The notes: generated by a model from the sequence alone, not told the origin. A DNA stretch of 64,000 nucleotides from Paracoccus xiamenensis (GCF_011308835.1 NZ_JAAOHY010000003.1:1-64000); one strand, 5' to 3'; shown: positions 1-9,525, counted from the stretch's first letter. Translations and numbers: made by a program.

Positions 1-53
1 AAGGGAGCCAGGCGCGCCATCTGCGCGTCGGTCAGCCAGAAGAGATCGCTCAT
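1..53 (-). mobile_element. IS5-family transposase, N-terminal fragment cut by window edge
   Basis: An ATG on the minus strand at 53 opens a frame reading MSDLFWLTDAQMARLAP before the window ends. This is the typical N-terminus of IS5-family (IS427-like) DDE transposases, which cut and paste the insertion sequence. Only 17 codons are visible, so it cannot be judged whether the element is intact. The terminal inverted repeat should lie between 54 and about 130, but it cannot be fixed without the other end. The element sits just downstream of an integrase gene, which fits a mobile or unstable region. Confidence 0.7.
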
Positions 54-192
54 GTCACCGCTCCGTTTTCGGAGGCGTGAATCACGAAGCGCAACAGAAA
101 TCAATGCATCCTGACCCTAGGGTGCTGGCCTGCGCCGCGTGTGCCCACAGGGGGCATGGGCACCCCGGTTTCTATCGGGCCGTGCTTCGGCA

Positions 193-1500
193 TCACACGG
201 CACCCCGGATCGGCACGACATTTTCGGCGGGTTCTTTGCCGTGGCAGAATGCGGCCCAATCCGCCATCATGGCGCGGCGGCGTTCTACCATGTCGCTACG
301 TTGGTAAGCACGTTCGACCGCCGACCCAACGCAGTGGGCAAGGGCCATTTCTGCCATGTCGCGGTCGTAGCCCCGTTCTGCCGTCCAAACGCGGAAGGTC
401 GAACGCAGCCCGTGGGGCACCGCAGGACGCCCGCTATCGGGGTCAAGCCACCCTTTCCGCCCCGCCTTCACTTCGGCTTCCTGCATCCGCCGCATAGTCG
501 CTGACAGGGCCATATCGGACAGGGCACCGCCCCGAACGGCGGGGAACACATAGGGCGACCCGGACACGCGCGGAACCGCCTTCAACAATGCAACGGCGGC
601 GTCGGACAACGGCACGCGGTGGTCGCGCTCCATCTTCATGCGTGCGCCCGGTATCTTCCACATGCGGGCTTCAAGGTCGATTTCATCCCAAGTTGCGCCG
701 CGCACTTCCCCCGACCGCGACGCACACAGCACGGCGAATTCTAGGCACCGCGTCGCCATGCCGTCGCGCTTGCGCATTTCGGCAAACCACTTCGGGAAAT
801 CGGCTTGCGTGAGCGCGGGCTGTTTCGTGACCTTCGATACCTTGGAAGGCTTCGGCAGAAGTTCTTTCAGGTTGCCAGCCCAACGCGCCGGGTTGTCGCC
901 CGTCCGGTAGCCCGACACGGTTGCCCATGACAGGACGCTTTCAATACGACCGCGAAGGCGTGTTGCGGTATCGGTCTTCGTTTCCCACAGCGTGCCGCCC
1001 GCTTCGTTCACCGCCTGATTGAGAACGCGAAGCACGTCTTGGTGCGTGATGTGGGCAACGTCCATATCGCCGATCTTCGGCACGGCGTAGGTGTCCAAAC
1101 TGCTACGCCAATCCTTGCGGTGCTTTTCGTTGCTGAATTCGCTTTCCTTGCGGGCGTGGGCTTTGGCGATTGCATCCTTGAACAACATGGTTTTGCCGCC
1201 GTCGTCGTATTTCTCTTTCAGCTTGCGGCGCTGTTCGGCGCGTTCTTCGATGGGGTCGCGGCCTTCGCGCACCATGACGCGCAACCGTTCGACTTCTTCG
1301 CGTGCCTTCTTCAACGAAAGTTCGTCTATCGGGCCAAGCCCCATGCCACGGGTCCGACCGCCAAGCGTGAACTTGAACACCCATGATTTCGTGCCCCACT
1401 TCGACACTTGCAGGTATAGCCCCTTGCCGTCGGCATAGTGCCCCGGCTTCGCCAATGCAGCGACCTGTTTTGCGTTCAAGCGCCCCTTGTCGTATGCCAT
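193..1500 (-). CDS. Tyrosine recombinase / phage-type integrase (DUF4102 arm-binding type)
   Basis: A 435-residue site-specific recombinase that would integrate and excise a genomic island or prophage. The N-terminus (about residues 5-95) matches the arm-DNA-binding domain of P4-like integrases (LNAKQVAAL, DGKGLYLQV). The middle is a SAM-like core-binding domain. The C-terminal catalytic domain shows the expected Arg in SRSGEVR, the HGLRSTFR box and the nucleophile Tyr in ERAYQRSD. The length is normal for the family and the frame is unbroken. Its 5' end faces the chromosomal genes to the right. The rest of the element would lie to the left, outside the window. The target gene is not identifiable, because no tRNA is visible next to it. 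Confidence 0.9.
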   Translation of the reverse strand: MAYDKGRLNAKQVAALAKPGHYADGKGLYLQVSKWGTKSWVFKFTLGGRTRGMGLGPIDELSLKKAREEVERLRVMVREGRDPIEERAEQRRKLKEKYDDGGKTMLFKDAIAKAHARKESEFSNEKHRKDWRSSLDTYAVPKIGDMDVAHITHQDVLRVLNQAVNEAGGTLWETKTDTATRLRGRIESVLSWATVSGYRTGDNPARWAGNLKELLPKPSKVSKVTKQPALTQADFPKWFAEMRKRDGMATRCLEFAVLCASRSGEVRGATWDEIDLEARMWKIPGARMKMERDHRVPLSDAAVALLKAVPRVSGSPYVFPAVRGGALSDMALSATMRRMQEAEVKAGRKGWLDPDSGRPAVPHGLRSTFRVWTAERGYDRDMAEMALAHCVGSAVERAYQRSDMVERRRAMMADWAAFCHGKEPAENVVPIRGAV

Positions 1501-1699
1501 GCCGCCACAATCCTACTCAATTTCTACTAATGAAATATCGTAGAACCATCGGGCTTTCGCAAGAGTCACCGGGAAGATTTCTTCCGTTAACCCATTGACT
1601 CTAAATGTTAACACGGGGAAACGCGGGAACCATCAAGAGGCCAGCATGGCCGCTACCGCCGGAGCCATAAATCCCTGAAACGTCTGGGATTAAAAAGGC

Positions 1700-1727
1700 A
1701 AGCCCCCGCAAGGGGGCTTCTTTTTTT
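1700..1727 (+). terminator. Strong Rho-independent terminator with no obvious upstream gene
   Basis: The stem AAGCCCCC/GGGGGCTT around a short loop is followed by C and then seven T on the plus strand. Plus-strand transcription reaching it would have to start between 1501 and 1700 or run antisense to the integrase. This suggests a small RNA, or the tail of a host transcript left at an integration junction. Confidence 0.75.
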
Positions 1728-1920
1728 GGCACAAACCAAATGCAGGCGAACAACTTGGCTCGCCCTGTTTGACTGCATTTTCCAACCCAGCCCTGGCTTT
1801 ACGTTTCCTTCCTTCGCAGCACTTCAGGAAGCCTCCACCCGTGTCGCGGCGAAGCGGTTTACATGCTGCCTGCCGCGACGAAACCCACGCAGCCGACCGA
1901 GAAGCGCCGGCTCTGGGGCT

Positions 1921-1956
1921 GGTCGCCCTGCCGCCGCAGTGGGGTGGCGGGCGACC
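1921..1956. other. GC-rich hairpin downstream of davB
   Basis: GGTCGCCC at the left pairs with GGGCGACC at the right, with further near-pairing inside (GCCgCC/GGtGGC). It lies 13 bases past the davB stop codon on the minus strand. It has no T-tract and may act as an mRNA 3'-end stabiliser or a weak terminator for davB. Confidence 0.4.
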
Positions 1957-1968
1957 GGTGGCAGTAAT

Positions 1969-3621
1969 CTAGTCCGGCAACTTGACCGGGCCGAGTTCCG
2001 GCCACAAGTCGCCCGGGCCGGGATTCGCGTCATGGCTGGTTCCGCCCAGATGCGTCATCACCCCCCAGACCGCGTTCAGCGCCGTTTGCACAGCCCCCTC
2101 GACCCATGCCGGGGTCCAGCTGATACCGTCGCCCGCCATGAAGATACCGCGCTGCTCGGCCGGCATGTCGGCCTGCATGAAATGCCCGTACATGCGGTGA
2201 TTGTAACGGTAATGCCCCGGCAGCGCGCCCTTGAACGCGCCGAGGAAATTCTCGTCGCTTTCCCAACTGACGCAGATCGGGTTGCCGCGGATATGGCTGC
2301 GGATATCGGCACCGGGATAGACCTTGTCCAAAGCCTCCAGCGCCAGTTCGACCCGCTTTTCTGGGTTCAGCGGCAGCACCTTCAGCGCGTCCGTCATCCA
2401 AGAGTAGCTGAGGCATATCACGCCGGGTTTGTCGGGGCCATTGTCGAAGAAATAGGTGCCGCGCGTCAGCCGGTCGGTCAGCGTCATCGACAGGACCGGA
2501 CGGCCAGTTTCGGGGTCGACATCGTTCCAGAACGGCCGGTCGACCATCACGAACGTCTTGGCCGCCTGCATATAGCGGGTCCGATCCAGCGCCATCCACA
2601 GCTTCTGATCGAAAACCGCCTCGTCCACCGCGACCGAGGTGGTCAGCAGGTGGCTTTGGCAGGTCACCAGCACCGCGGGATAGCTGCGCTGCACACCCCA
2701 TTGGTCGGTGACGGTGAAGCCCTCGCCTTCGCGCGCGATGCGGGCCGCGCGCCCCAGCGTCGCGCCGCCGTTCAGGCTGGCGAGCGTCGTGCCTTCGGGC
2801 CAATGCGCTGATACGGCAGGCTGACGCCACAACCGGTGCAGCACGTTTTCGACCCCGCCAACGATGAAGCGCTGGTGGTCGTCCAGTTCCAGCAGGTTGA
2901 CGCGCAGGATCTCCAGCATGGAATTCGGGAAATCGCTGTCCCAGCCGCCGGTGCCGAAACCGACCTGACCGAAGACCTCGCGATGCCGGAAGCTCAGCTT
3001 CTGGAACGCTTTCGAGGAGACGACGAAATCATAGAAGGTGCGTTCGTCCCATTTCTCGACCAGCGGATCCCAGATCTGCTTCAGCCGCGCCGCGTCGCGA
3101 TCGCGCACGGCCTGTTGCAGCGCTGCGAAATCGACATGTTCCTGCAATGCGTCGCGATAGGCGGCGGCGACCTCGTGATACAGCTGCGGCAGATCGTCCA
3201 GCGTGCGGGCAAAGCGGGTGTCACCTTCCAGGTCGATCACCGTGGATCCGGCGGCCTCGGTCAGCGGGTTCGGAAACGGCTGGCTGTCCATGCCGACAAG
3301 GTCGACATAGTGGTAGAAGCTGGTGGAGGAGACGGGGAACCGCATGCCGCCCAGTTCGGCCACGACATCCTCGGTTCCTTCGAAGGTTTCGGACCGCAGC
3401 CGGCCGCCGAACTTGGCCGATTCGTAGATGATCGGGCGCAGGCCCATCTTCATCAGTTCATACCCGGCAATGATCCCAGCAGCCCCCGCGCCGATGATCG
3501 CCACCTCGGTGCCATGATGCGCGGAAGGGATCTGGCCCAACCCGTCCGGGTGTCGCAGCCAATCGTCATAAGCGAATGGAAAATCTGGTCCAAAGGCGGT
3601 GACTGGTCTGCTATTGCTCAT
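1969..3621 (-). CDS. davB: L-lysine 2-monooxygenase (flavin amine-oxidase fold), DavB
   Basis: A cytoplasmic FAD enzyme that decarboxylates and oxygenates L-lysine to 5-aminovaleramide, the first step of the aminovalerate route. The Rossmann motif EVAIIGAGAAGIIAGYELMK is near residue 40 and is followed by GGRLRSETF. The blocks AELGGMRFPVSSTSFYHYVD, GFGTGGWDSDFPNSMLEI and the C-terminal GDGISWTPAWVEGAVQTALN closely match Pseudomonas DavB as I remember it. The length of 550 residues is normal. I chose the ATG at 3621 because AGGGAG sits about ten bases upstream and because the longer frame would run into davA. It is divergent from davA, with 83 bases between them. The family also contains tryptophan and phenylalanine monooxygenases, so the lysine substrate is inferred from similarity plus the neighbour. 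Confidence 0.88.
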   Translation of the reverse strand: MSNSRPVTAFGPDFPFAYDDWLRHPDGLGQIPSAHHGTEVAIIGAGAAGIIAGYELMKMGLRPIIYESAKFGGRLRSETFEGTEDVVAELGGMRFPVSSTSFYHYVDLVGMDSQPFPNPLTEAAGSTVIDLEGDTRFARTLDDLPQLYHEVAAAYRDALQEHVDFAALQQAVRDRDAARLKQIWDPLVEKWDERTFYDFVVSSKAFQKLSFRHREVFGQVGFGTGGWDSDFPNSMLEILRVNLLELDDHQRFIVGGVENVLHRLWRQPAVSAHWPEGTTLASLNGGATLGRAARIAREGEGFTVTDQWGVQRSYPAVLVTCQSHLLTTSVAVDEAVFDQKLWMALDRTRYMQAAKTFVMVDRPFWNDVDPETGRPVLSMTLTDRLTRGTYFFDNGPDKPGVICLSYSWMTDALKVLPLNPEKRVELALEALDKVYPGADIRSHIRGNPICVSWESDENFLGAFKGALPGHYRYNHRMYGHFMQADMPAEQRGIFMAGDGISWTPAWVEGAVQTALNAVWGVMTHLGGTSHDANPGPGDLWPELGPVKLPD

Positions 3622-3704
3622 GACATGCTTTCTCCCTGACGGCCGCAGTCTTAGCGCGCCCGAGGCGAGAGGATAAGACCGGATGGTGAAATTGGGGGCA
3701 GGAC

Positions 3705-4487
3705 GTGAAGCTTGCATTGTGGCAAACCGCGCCAACAGATGGCCGGATCGAACAGGCATTCAACGCATTATCGGCACAGCTGAAGGCAGCGGCAGCGGCG
3801 GGCGCCACGCTGCTGGTCGCGCCAGAGCTGTTCCTGCCCGGCTATGACCGCCCCGACCTGCACCGCGATCTGGCCCAACCCCGCGACGGCGACTGGATGA
3901 AGCGGCTGTCAGAAATGGCGCGCGAGACCGCTTGCGGCATCTGCCTTGGCTGGGCCGAACGCGACGGCGAGGCCGTCTATAACGCCGCCACCCTGATCGG
4001 CCCGGATGGCGAGGTGCTGTCACATTACCGCAAGATCCAGCTTTACGGCCCGATGGAAGCGCAGAGTTTTCAGCGCGGCGACCAGCTTGGTCCCGTGGTC
4101 AAGCTGGCGGAATGGCCGGTGGCGACCCTGGTTTGCTATGACATCGAATTTCCGGGCCACGCGGCGGCGCTGGCGGCAGCGGGGACGCGGCTGATCCTGG
4201 TGCCAACAGCCAATCCGCTGGGTTATGAGCATGTCCAGCGGTTGCTGGTGCCGGCTCGTGCCCATGAAAACCGTGCTGTGGTGGCCTACGCGAATTATTA
4301 TGGCGCGGAAGGAAACACCGTCTTCGGCGGCCTTTCGGTAATCGCCGGGCCGGACGGTCAGCCATTGGCCACGGCCGGCGCGCGGGGCGAGGCGCTGCTG
4401 ATCGTGGACCTGGCGGCAGTCGACGCCATCCCGGCCGACAACTGGTCGGCCCTTGCGCAGGAATATCGGGACGTCACCCAAAGTTGA
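3705..4487 (+). CDS. davA: 5-aminopentanamidase (nitrilase superfamily), DavA
   Basis: Hydrolyses 5-aminovaleramide, the DavB product, to 5-aminovalerate and ammonia in the cytoplasm. The 260-residue carbon-nitrogen hydrolase fold has its Glu-Lys-Cys triad visible: Glu in APELFLPGY, Lys in HYRKIQLYG and Cys in VCYDIEFPG. The start is a GTG at 3705, four bases after the purine-rich GGGGGCAGG. The divergent placement next to davB mirrors the functional pair known from pseudomonads, although there the two genes are co-oriented. 5-Aminovalerate transaminase and glutarate semialdehyde dehydrogenase (davTD) are not nearby, so the lower pathway must be encoded elsewhere. Other small amides are possible substrates if the pairing is misleading. 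Confidence 0.85.
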   Translation: MKLALWQTAPTDGRIEQAFNALSAQLKAAAAAGATLLVAPELFLPGYDRPDLHRDLAQPRDGDWMKRLSEMARETACGICLGWAERDGEAVYNAATLIGPDGEVLSHYRKIQLYGPMEAQSFQRGDQLGPVVKLAEWPVATLVCYDIEFPGHAAALAAAGTRLILVPTANPLGYEHVQRLLVPARAHENRAVVAYANYYGAEGNTVFGGLSVIAGPDGQPLATAGARGEALLIVDLAAVDAIPADNWSALAQEYRDVTQS

Positions 4488-4688
4488 TTGGGACGGCTGC
4501 GCGGATGACGGGCGGCCCAATCGCCGGGCCTGCGGCAGGACCGCCCCGGATGATCTCTGCCACGCCCCCAAACAATGCCGAAAGAAAGCTGCCGGCGACC
4601 GCATGTCACGCCGCGAAGGGTGTTGAAAAAACCGGCAATCCCCCGGATCATGCCCGCAACAAGGCAAATCATATTCAAGGGGGCCCAG

Positions 4689-7600
4689 ATGCCGACCAGC
4701 ATGAGCGGGAAACGGGACAAGCGAATCGACAGCGCGCGCAAGATTGCCGCCGCAGGTGGGGCGTCGCTCGACCCGGAAGTCCTGCTCAAAAGGGCCAGCA
4801 AGGACGATCTGGAACAATACAGCCCCGAGATGCTGGCCCTGACCGCCGCACATGCCCAAAGCGAGATCGCCAAATGGGACGGCGGCAAGCCTCGCGTCAG
4901 CATCGAAACCCTGCCTGGGGTCGAGCCGGGCGGCAACAGCGTTTCGGCCATCGCCATCACCGAAAGCAACGTACCGTTTCTTTTCGATTCGATCATGGGC
5001 GAGGTGACCAGCACCCATCGCGATATCCATCTGGCTGTGCACCCGATTCTGGTCGCTGCGCCGGGCCAGCCGATGACGCTGTTCGATCCCGACGAGGAAA
5101 GCGACCCCGCCCACCGCGTCAGCCATATCCAGATCCATCTGTCCGAACTGACACCGGCAGAAGCCACCGCGCTGAAGGCCCGCATCGACGAGGTGCTGGA
5201 ACAGGTGCATCAGGCGGTGCAGGACTGGCCAGAGATGACCGCGCTTCTGGATCAGGCCATGCGCGAGATGGAGGCCCATGACGCCGGCCGCCGCAAGGCC
5301 GAACAGGACGAGGCCCTGGCCTTCCTGCGCTGGCTGCGCGACAATAACTTCACCTTCCTCGGCATGCGCGAATTCACCTATTCCGGCAAGGGCGACAAGG
5401 CCCGGGTCGAGCGTGGCAAGGGCAAGGGTCTGGGGATCCTGTCGAACCCCGATGTGCGGGTGCTGCGGCAGGGCAAGGACAGCGTTCTGACCACACCAGA
5501 GATCCTGGCCTTCCTCGACGGGCCGGAATTCCTGCTGGTGACCAAGGCCAATGTGAAATCGGTCGTCCATCGCCGCGCCTATATGGATTATATCGGCGTC
5601 AAGCGCTTCGATGCGGATGGCAATGTGACGGGCGAGCTGCGCGTCGTCGGGCTGTTCACCTCGACCGCCTATACCCGACAGGCGGCAGATATTCCGCTGC
5701 TGCGCGACAAGCTGGCCAAGGTGATCGACCATTTCGGATATGATCCGCAGAGCCATTCCGGCAAGATGCTGGCCAATACGCTGGAATCTTATCCGCGCGA
5801 CGACCTGTTCCAGATCGATTCAGGGCTGCTGGCGCGGTTCAGCGAACAGATCAACGATCTCGGCGATCGCCCGAGGGTGCGGGTTCTGGCGCGCGCCGAT
5901 CAGTTCGACCGCTTCGTCTCGGTCATCGTCTTCGTCCCGCGCGAGCAGTATAATTCCGACGTGCGTGAACGCATCGGCGAATATCTGAAGACCGTCTATG
6001 ACGGGCGCGTCTCGGCCTATTACCCGGCCTTCCCCGAAGGCGGGCTGGCGCGGGTGCATTTCATCATCGGGCGTTCTGGCGGCAAGACCCCGCGCATCCC
6101 GCAAGCCAAGCACGAGGCGGCCGTGCGCAGCATCGTCACCCGCTGGGAGGACCGCTTCGATCTGCTGGCCCGCAAGGATGGGGTCGAGCTGGACACCAGC
6201 ACTGCCTTTCAGTCGGTCTTCCCCCCGTCAGAGGCCTATGCCGATCTGCCCGATATCGTCGCCGTCCGCCCCGAGGACCCGATCCGCATCGCCTTCTATC
6301 ATCTGCCACGCGAGGTCGAGCGCCCCGGCTCGGTCGAGTTGAAGATCTTCCATGCCGGCAGCCCGGTTTCCCTGTCGCGGCGGGTGCCCGTGCTGGAAAA
6401 TCTGGGTTTCCGCGTCATCAGCGAACAGACCCATGACCTGACCGTGCGCGAAGACGGACAGCCGCCGCGCCCGGTGGTGCTGCACGATATGGAGCTGGTG
6501 ACCCGAGACGGCCGACCGATCGAGCTGGACAAGATCGGTGCCCGGCTGGAGGAAGCCTTTCTGGGCGTCTGGAACGGCGTCATCGAGGACGGCACCTTCA
6601 ACCGGCTGATCGTGCTCGCCGGACTGACGGCGCGCGAGGTCAACGTGCTGCGCGCCTATGCCCGCTATCTGCGGCAGGCCGGTATCACCTATTCGCAGGA
6701 TTATATCTCCGACACGCTGAACAAATATCCGGCCATCGCCGCCGACCTGTTCCGTCTGTTCAAGGCCCGGATGGACCCGACGCTGGCCGAACGCACCCGT
6801 GACCGCAAATGCCAGACCCTTATGGCCGCCATCGAGGATGCGCTGGCATCGGTGCCCAGCCTCGATGACGACCGCATCCTGCGCCGCTATGCCAATGTCA
6901 TCCAGTCGACGCTGCGCACCAACTATTTCCAGCAAGACGCCGCCGGCAATCCGCCGCCTGTGCTGGCATTCAAGCTGGACCCCCAAGCGCTGGAAGGCCT
7001 GCCCGAACCCCGCCCCTACCGCGAGATTTTCGTCTATGGCACCCAGGTCGAGGGCGTTCATCTGCGCTTTGGCCCGATTGCGCGTGGCGGGCTTCGCTGG
7101 TCCGACCGCGCACAGGATTATCGGACCGAGGTGCTGGGTCTGGTCAAGGCCCAGCAGGTCAAGAACGCCGTCATCGTCCCGGTCGGCGCCAAGGGCGGTT
7201 TCTATCCCAAACAACTGCCCGAAGGCGGCAGCCGGGACGAGATCTTCAACGCCGGCAAGGATGCCTACAAGACCTTCATCCGCACGCTGCTGTCGGTGAC
7301 CGACAACATCGTCGGCCCCGATATCGTGCCGCCGCCCGACACCCTGCGCATCGACGGTGACGACCCCTATTTCGTGGTCGCCGCCGACAAGGGTACGGCG
7401 ACCTTTTCCGACACCGCAAACGGCCTTGCGCAGGAAGCCGGGTTCTGGCTGGACGACGCCTTTGCCTCGGGCGGGTCGGCTGGCTATGACCACAAGAAAA
7501 TGGGCATTACCGCACGCGGCGCTTGGGAAGCGGTGAAGCGCCATTTCCGCGAAATGGACATCGACATCCAGACGACCCCCTTCACCGTCGCAGGTGTGGG

Positions 7601-9485
7601 CGACATGTCGGGCGACGTCTTTGGCAACGGCATGTTGCTGTCGGAACAGATCCGGTTGATCGCGGCCTTCGATCACCGCGACATCTTCATCGATCCCGAT
7701 CCCGACACCGCAAAATCCTTCGCCGAACGCAAGCGCATGTTCGATCTGCCGCGATCCAGCTGGCAGGACTATGACCGCAAGGCGATGTCACCGGGCGGCA
7801 TGATCATCTCGCGCGCGGAAAAGCTGGTTACGCTGACGCCCGAGGCGCAGGCCGCCATCGGTCTGGACAAGGCGCAGGCCACGCCGTTCGAGATCATGAC
7901 CGCGATCCTGAAGGCACCGGTCGATCTGCTGTGGTTCGGCGGCATCGGCACCTATCTGCGCGGCAGCCTTGAGACCGATGCCGAGGTCGGCGACCGCGCC
8001 AATGACCCGATCCGCATCACCGCCACCGAGGCCGGCGCCCGCGTCATCGGCGAAGGCGCAAACCTTGGCGTGACGCAAAAGGGGCGGATCGAATTCGGGC
8101 TGAATGGCGGGCGCTGCAACTCGGACGCGATCGACAACTCGGCCGGGGTGAACTCCTCGGATGTCGAGGTGAACATCAAGATCGCGCTGGCGCCGGCGAT
8201 GCATGAAGGCCGCCTGCCGCGCCCGAAACGCAACAAGCTGCTGGCCTCGATGACCGATCAGGTTGCCGATCTGGTGCTGCGCAACAACTACCAGCAGACG
8301 CTGGCGCTGTCGCTGACCGAAATGCGCGGCGCGGCCAACCGCACCCTGCTGGGCCGGCTGATGACCCGACTGGAAGAACAGGGCCACCTGAACCGTAAGG
8401 TCGAAACGCTGCCCAACGATCAGCTTCTGGGCGAACGCTATCAGGTCGGCAAGCCGCTGACGCGGGCCGAGATCGGCGTGCTGCTGTCCTATGCCAAGCT
8501 GGTGCTGTTCGACGAGCTGGTGGCCAGCGACCTGCCCGACGATCCCTATTTCGTCGCCACGCTGGAAAATTACTTTCCGGCGAAGATGCGCAAGGCCTAT
8601 GCCGGCGACATTCACGACCACCGGCTGCGCCGCGAAATCATTGCAACCGTGCTGGCGAACGAGGCGATCAATCGCGGCGGCCCGGATTTCGTTGCCACAC
8701 TGACCGATGCGACGGGCCATATCGCCGCCGATGTCGTCAAGGCGGCGGTTGTTGCGCTGGAGGGGCTGGGCCTGCCCCGTGTCTATGCCGAGATCGACGC
8801 GCTCGACAACAAGATCCCCGGCGCGTTGCAGAACCGGCTGTATCAGGAGGTCGGGCGTGCTTTCGCCCAGGTCACCGAACGCCTGCTGCGCACCGGCCTG
8901 ACCGATGCGCCCGTTGCCGATGCCGTGGCCCGGCTGCGCGATGGCATGACCAAGCTGCGCAGCCGCCTGCGGGCCGCCCTGCCCCCGCATGTCGCCGACG
9001 AGATCCAGACCGAGATCACCGAGTTCGTCGAGGGTGGCGTCCCCGCGACCCTGACGGGCGAGCTTGCCGATCTGATGCTGACCCCGCTGGTCCCCGAGAT
9101 CATGGAAATCTCGGCCGAAACCGGCATCGCGCTTGATCGCACAGCGCAGGCCTATTTCGCGGTGACCGAGGCGCTGCGGATCGACCGCCTGCTGATGGCG
9201 GCCGAGCGGATCCAGACCACCGAACAGTTCGAGGCGATGGCCCTGTCGCGCGGTCTTTCCCAGATCAGCAACGCGCAACGCGCGCTGACCGCTGCCCTGC
9301 TGCGCGGACAGAAGGGCGGTCGCGGGGCGGCGTCGTCGTCGTGGCAGGACAGCGATACCCGCATCGCCAGCGCTGGCGCGCAGCTTGAACTGCTGGTCGA
9401 AAAAGGCGAGCCGAACGTGGCCCGGATCACCGTCGCCGCCGGCCTGCTGGAGGATCTGGCAAAGCTCTATGCGGCTGCAAGCTAG
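4689..9485 (+). CDS. NAD-specific glutamate dehydrogenase, large 180-kDa class
   Basis: Oxidatively deaminates glutamate to 2-oxoglutarate with NAD+ in the cytoplasm. The protein has about 1598 residues, the usual size of the large bacterial class. It carries a long N-terminal regulatory part (ACT-like segments, roughly residues 60-600). The catalytic part shows FGPIARGGLRWSDRAQDYRTE, the VGAKGGFYPK lysine region, and VAGVGDMSGDVFGNGMLLS. The C-terminal helical part contains YFPAKMRKAY. The ATG at 4689 is preceded by AAGGGGG at a spacing of about five bases. An upstream in-frame ATG at 4575 lacks such a site. It is a lone gene following davA by 201 bases, and it suits an organism burning amino acids. 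A terminator hairpin lies directly downstream. Confidence 0.95.
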   Translation: MPTSMSGKRDKRIDSARKIAAAGGASLDPEVLLKRASKDDLEQYSPEMLALTAAHAQSEIAKWDGGKPRVSIETLPGVEPGGNSVSAIAITESNVPFLFDSIMGEVTSTHRDIHLAVHPILVAAPGQPMTLFDPDEESDPAHRVSHIQIHLSELTPAEATALKARIDEVLEQVHQAVQDWPEMTALLDQAMREMEAHDAGRRKAEQDEALAFLRWLRDNNFTFLGMREFTYSGKGDKARVERGKGKGLGILSNPDVRVLRQGKDSVLTTPEILAFLDGPEFLLVTKANVKSVVHRRAYMDYIGVKRFDADGNVTGELRVVGLFTSTAYTRQAADIPLLRDKLAKVIDHFGYDPQSHSGKMLANTLESYPRDDLFQIDSGLLARFSEQINDLGDRPRVRVLARADQFDRFVSVIVFVPREQYNSDVRERIGEYLKTVYDGRVSAYYPAFPEGGLARVHFIIGRSGGKTPRIPQAKHEAAVRSIVTRWEDRFDLLARKDGVELDTSTAFQSVFPPSEAYADLPDIVAVRPEDPIRIAFYHLPREVERPGSVELKIFHAGSPVSLSRRVPVLENLGFRVISEQTHDLTVREDGQPPRPVVLHDMELVTRDGRPIELDKIGARLEEAFLGVWNGVIEDGTFNRLIVLAGLTAREVNVLRAYARYLRQAGITYSQDYISDTLNKYPAIAADLFRLFKARMDPTLAERTRDRKCQTLMAAIEDALASVPSLDDDRILRRYANVIQSTLRTNYFQQDAAGNPPPVLAFKLDPQALEGLPEPRPYREIFVYGTQVEGVHLRFGPIARGGLRWSDRAQDYRTEVLGLVKAQQVKNAVIVPVGAKGGFYPKQLPEGGSRDEIFNAGKDAYKTFIRTLLSVTDNIVGPDIVPPPDTLRIDGDDPYFVVAADKGTATFSDTANGLAQEAGFWLDDAFASGGSAGYDHKKMGITARGAWEAVKRHFREMDIDIQTTPFTVAGVGDMSGDVFGNGMLLSEQIRLIAAFDHRDIFIDPDPDTAKSFAERKRMFDLPRSSWQDYDRKAMSPGGMIISRAEKLVTLTPEAQAAIGLDKAQATPFEIMTAILKAPVDLLWFGGIGTYLRGSLETDAEVGDRANDPIRITATEAGARVIGEGANLGVTQKGRIEFGLNGGRCNSDAIDNSAGVNSSDVEVNIKIALAPAMHEGRLPRPKRNKLLASMTDQVADLVLRNNYQQTLALSLTEMRGAANRTLLGRLMTRLEEQGHLNRKVETLPNDQLLGERYQVGKPLTRAEIGVLLSYAKLVLFDELVASDLPDDPYFVATLENYFPAKMRKAYAGDIHDHRLRREIIATVLANEAINRGGPDFVATLTDATGHIAADVVKAAVVALEGLGLPRVYAEIDALDNKIPGALQNRLYQEVGRAFAQVTERLLRTGLTDAPVADAVARLRDGMTKLRSRLRAALPPHVADEIQTEITEFVEGGVPATLTGELADLMLTPLVPEIMEISAETGIALDRTAQAYFAVTEALRIDRLLMAAERIQTTEQFEAMALSRGLSQISNAQRALTAALLRGQKGGRGAASSSWQDSDTRIASAGAQLELLVEKGEPNVARITVAAGLLEDLAKLYAAAS

Positions 9486-9501
9486 GACGGTGAAAACAAC
9501 A

Positions 9502-9525
9502 GGACCGGCGCTGACGCGCCGGTCC
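9502..9525. terminator. Bidirectional terminator between gdh and cueR
   Basis: A perfect 10-bp stem, GGACCGGCGC/GCGCCGGTCC with loop TGAC, is flanked by a second complementary pair (ACAAC/GTTGT). It lies 16 bases after the glutamate dehydrogenase stop and 38 bases beyond the convergent cueR stop, so it can serve both genes. Confidence 0.7.

Larger units (their letters stand above)
1501..1968. other. 468-base gap between integrase and davB; probable element boundary
   Basis: No convincing protein gene or tRNA is seen here. The stretch holds a strong plus-strand terminator (1700-1727) and a GC-rich hairpin (1921-1956). A 10-codon frame at 1646-1678, preceded by AAGAGG, sits just upstream of the terminator. 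It could be the 3' stump of a truncated gene or nothing. The element's attachment site most likely lies here, but only one end of the element is in the window, so the repeat cannot be confirmed. Confidence 0.4.

Noticed and set aside
1741..1775. GCGAACAACTTGGCTCGCCC reads A-N-N-L-A-R-P, reminiscent of an ssrA (tmRNA) tag
   Set aside because: The frame does not end in the Leu-Ala-Ala type tag tail, no tRNA-like domain or T-loop sequence is nearby, and the length of the gap is not right.
1501..1968. tRNA gene as integration target next to the integrase
   Set aside because: No T-loop (GGTTCGAATC-like) sequence or cloverleaf pairing was found in the gap.
4020..5756. Long minus-strand open frame (578 codons) opposite davA and the start of the glutamate dehydrogenase gene
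   Set aside because: It crosses two well-supported genes, has no domain motif, and its composition (many His, Gln, Arg) is that of antisense frames in high-GC DNA.
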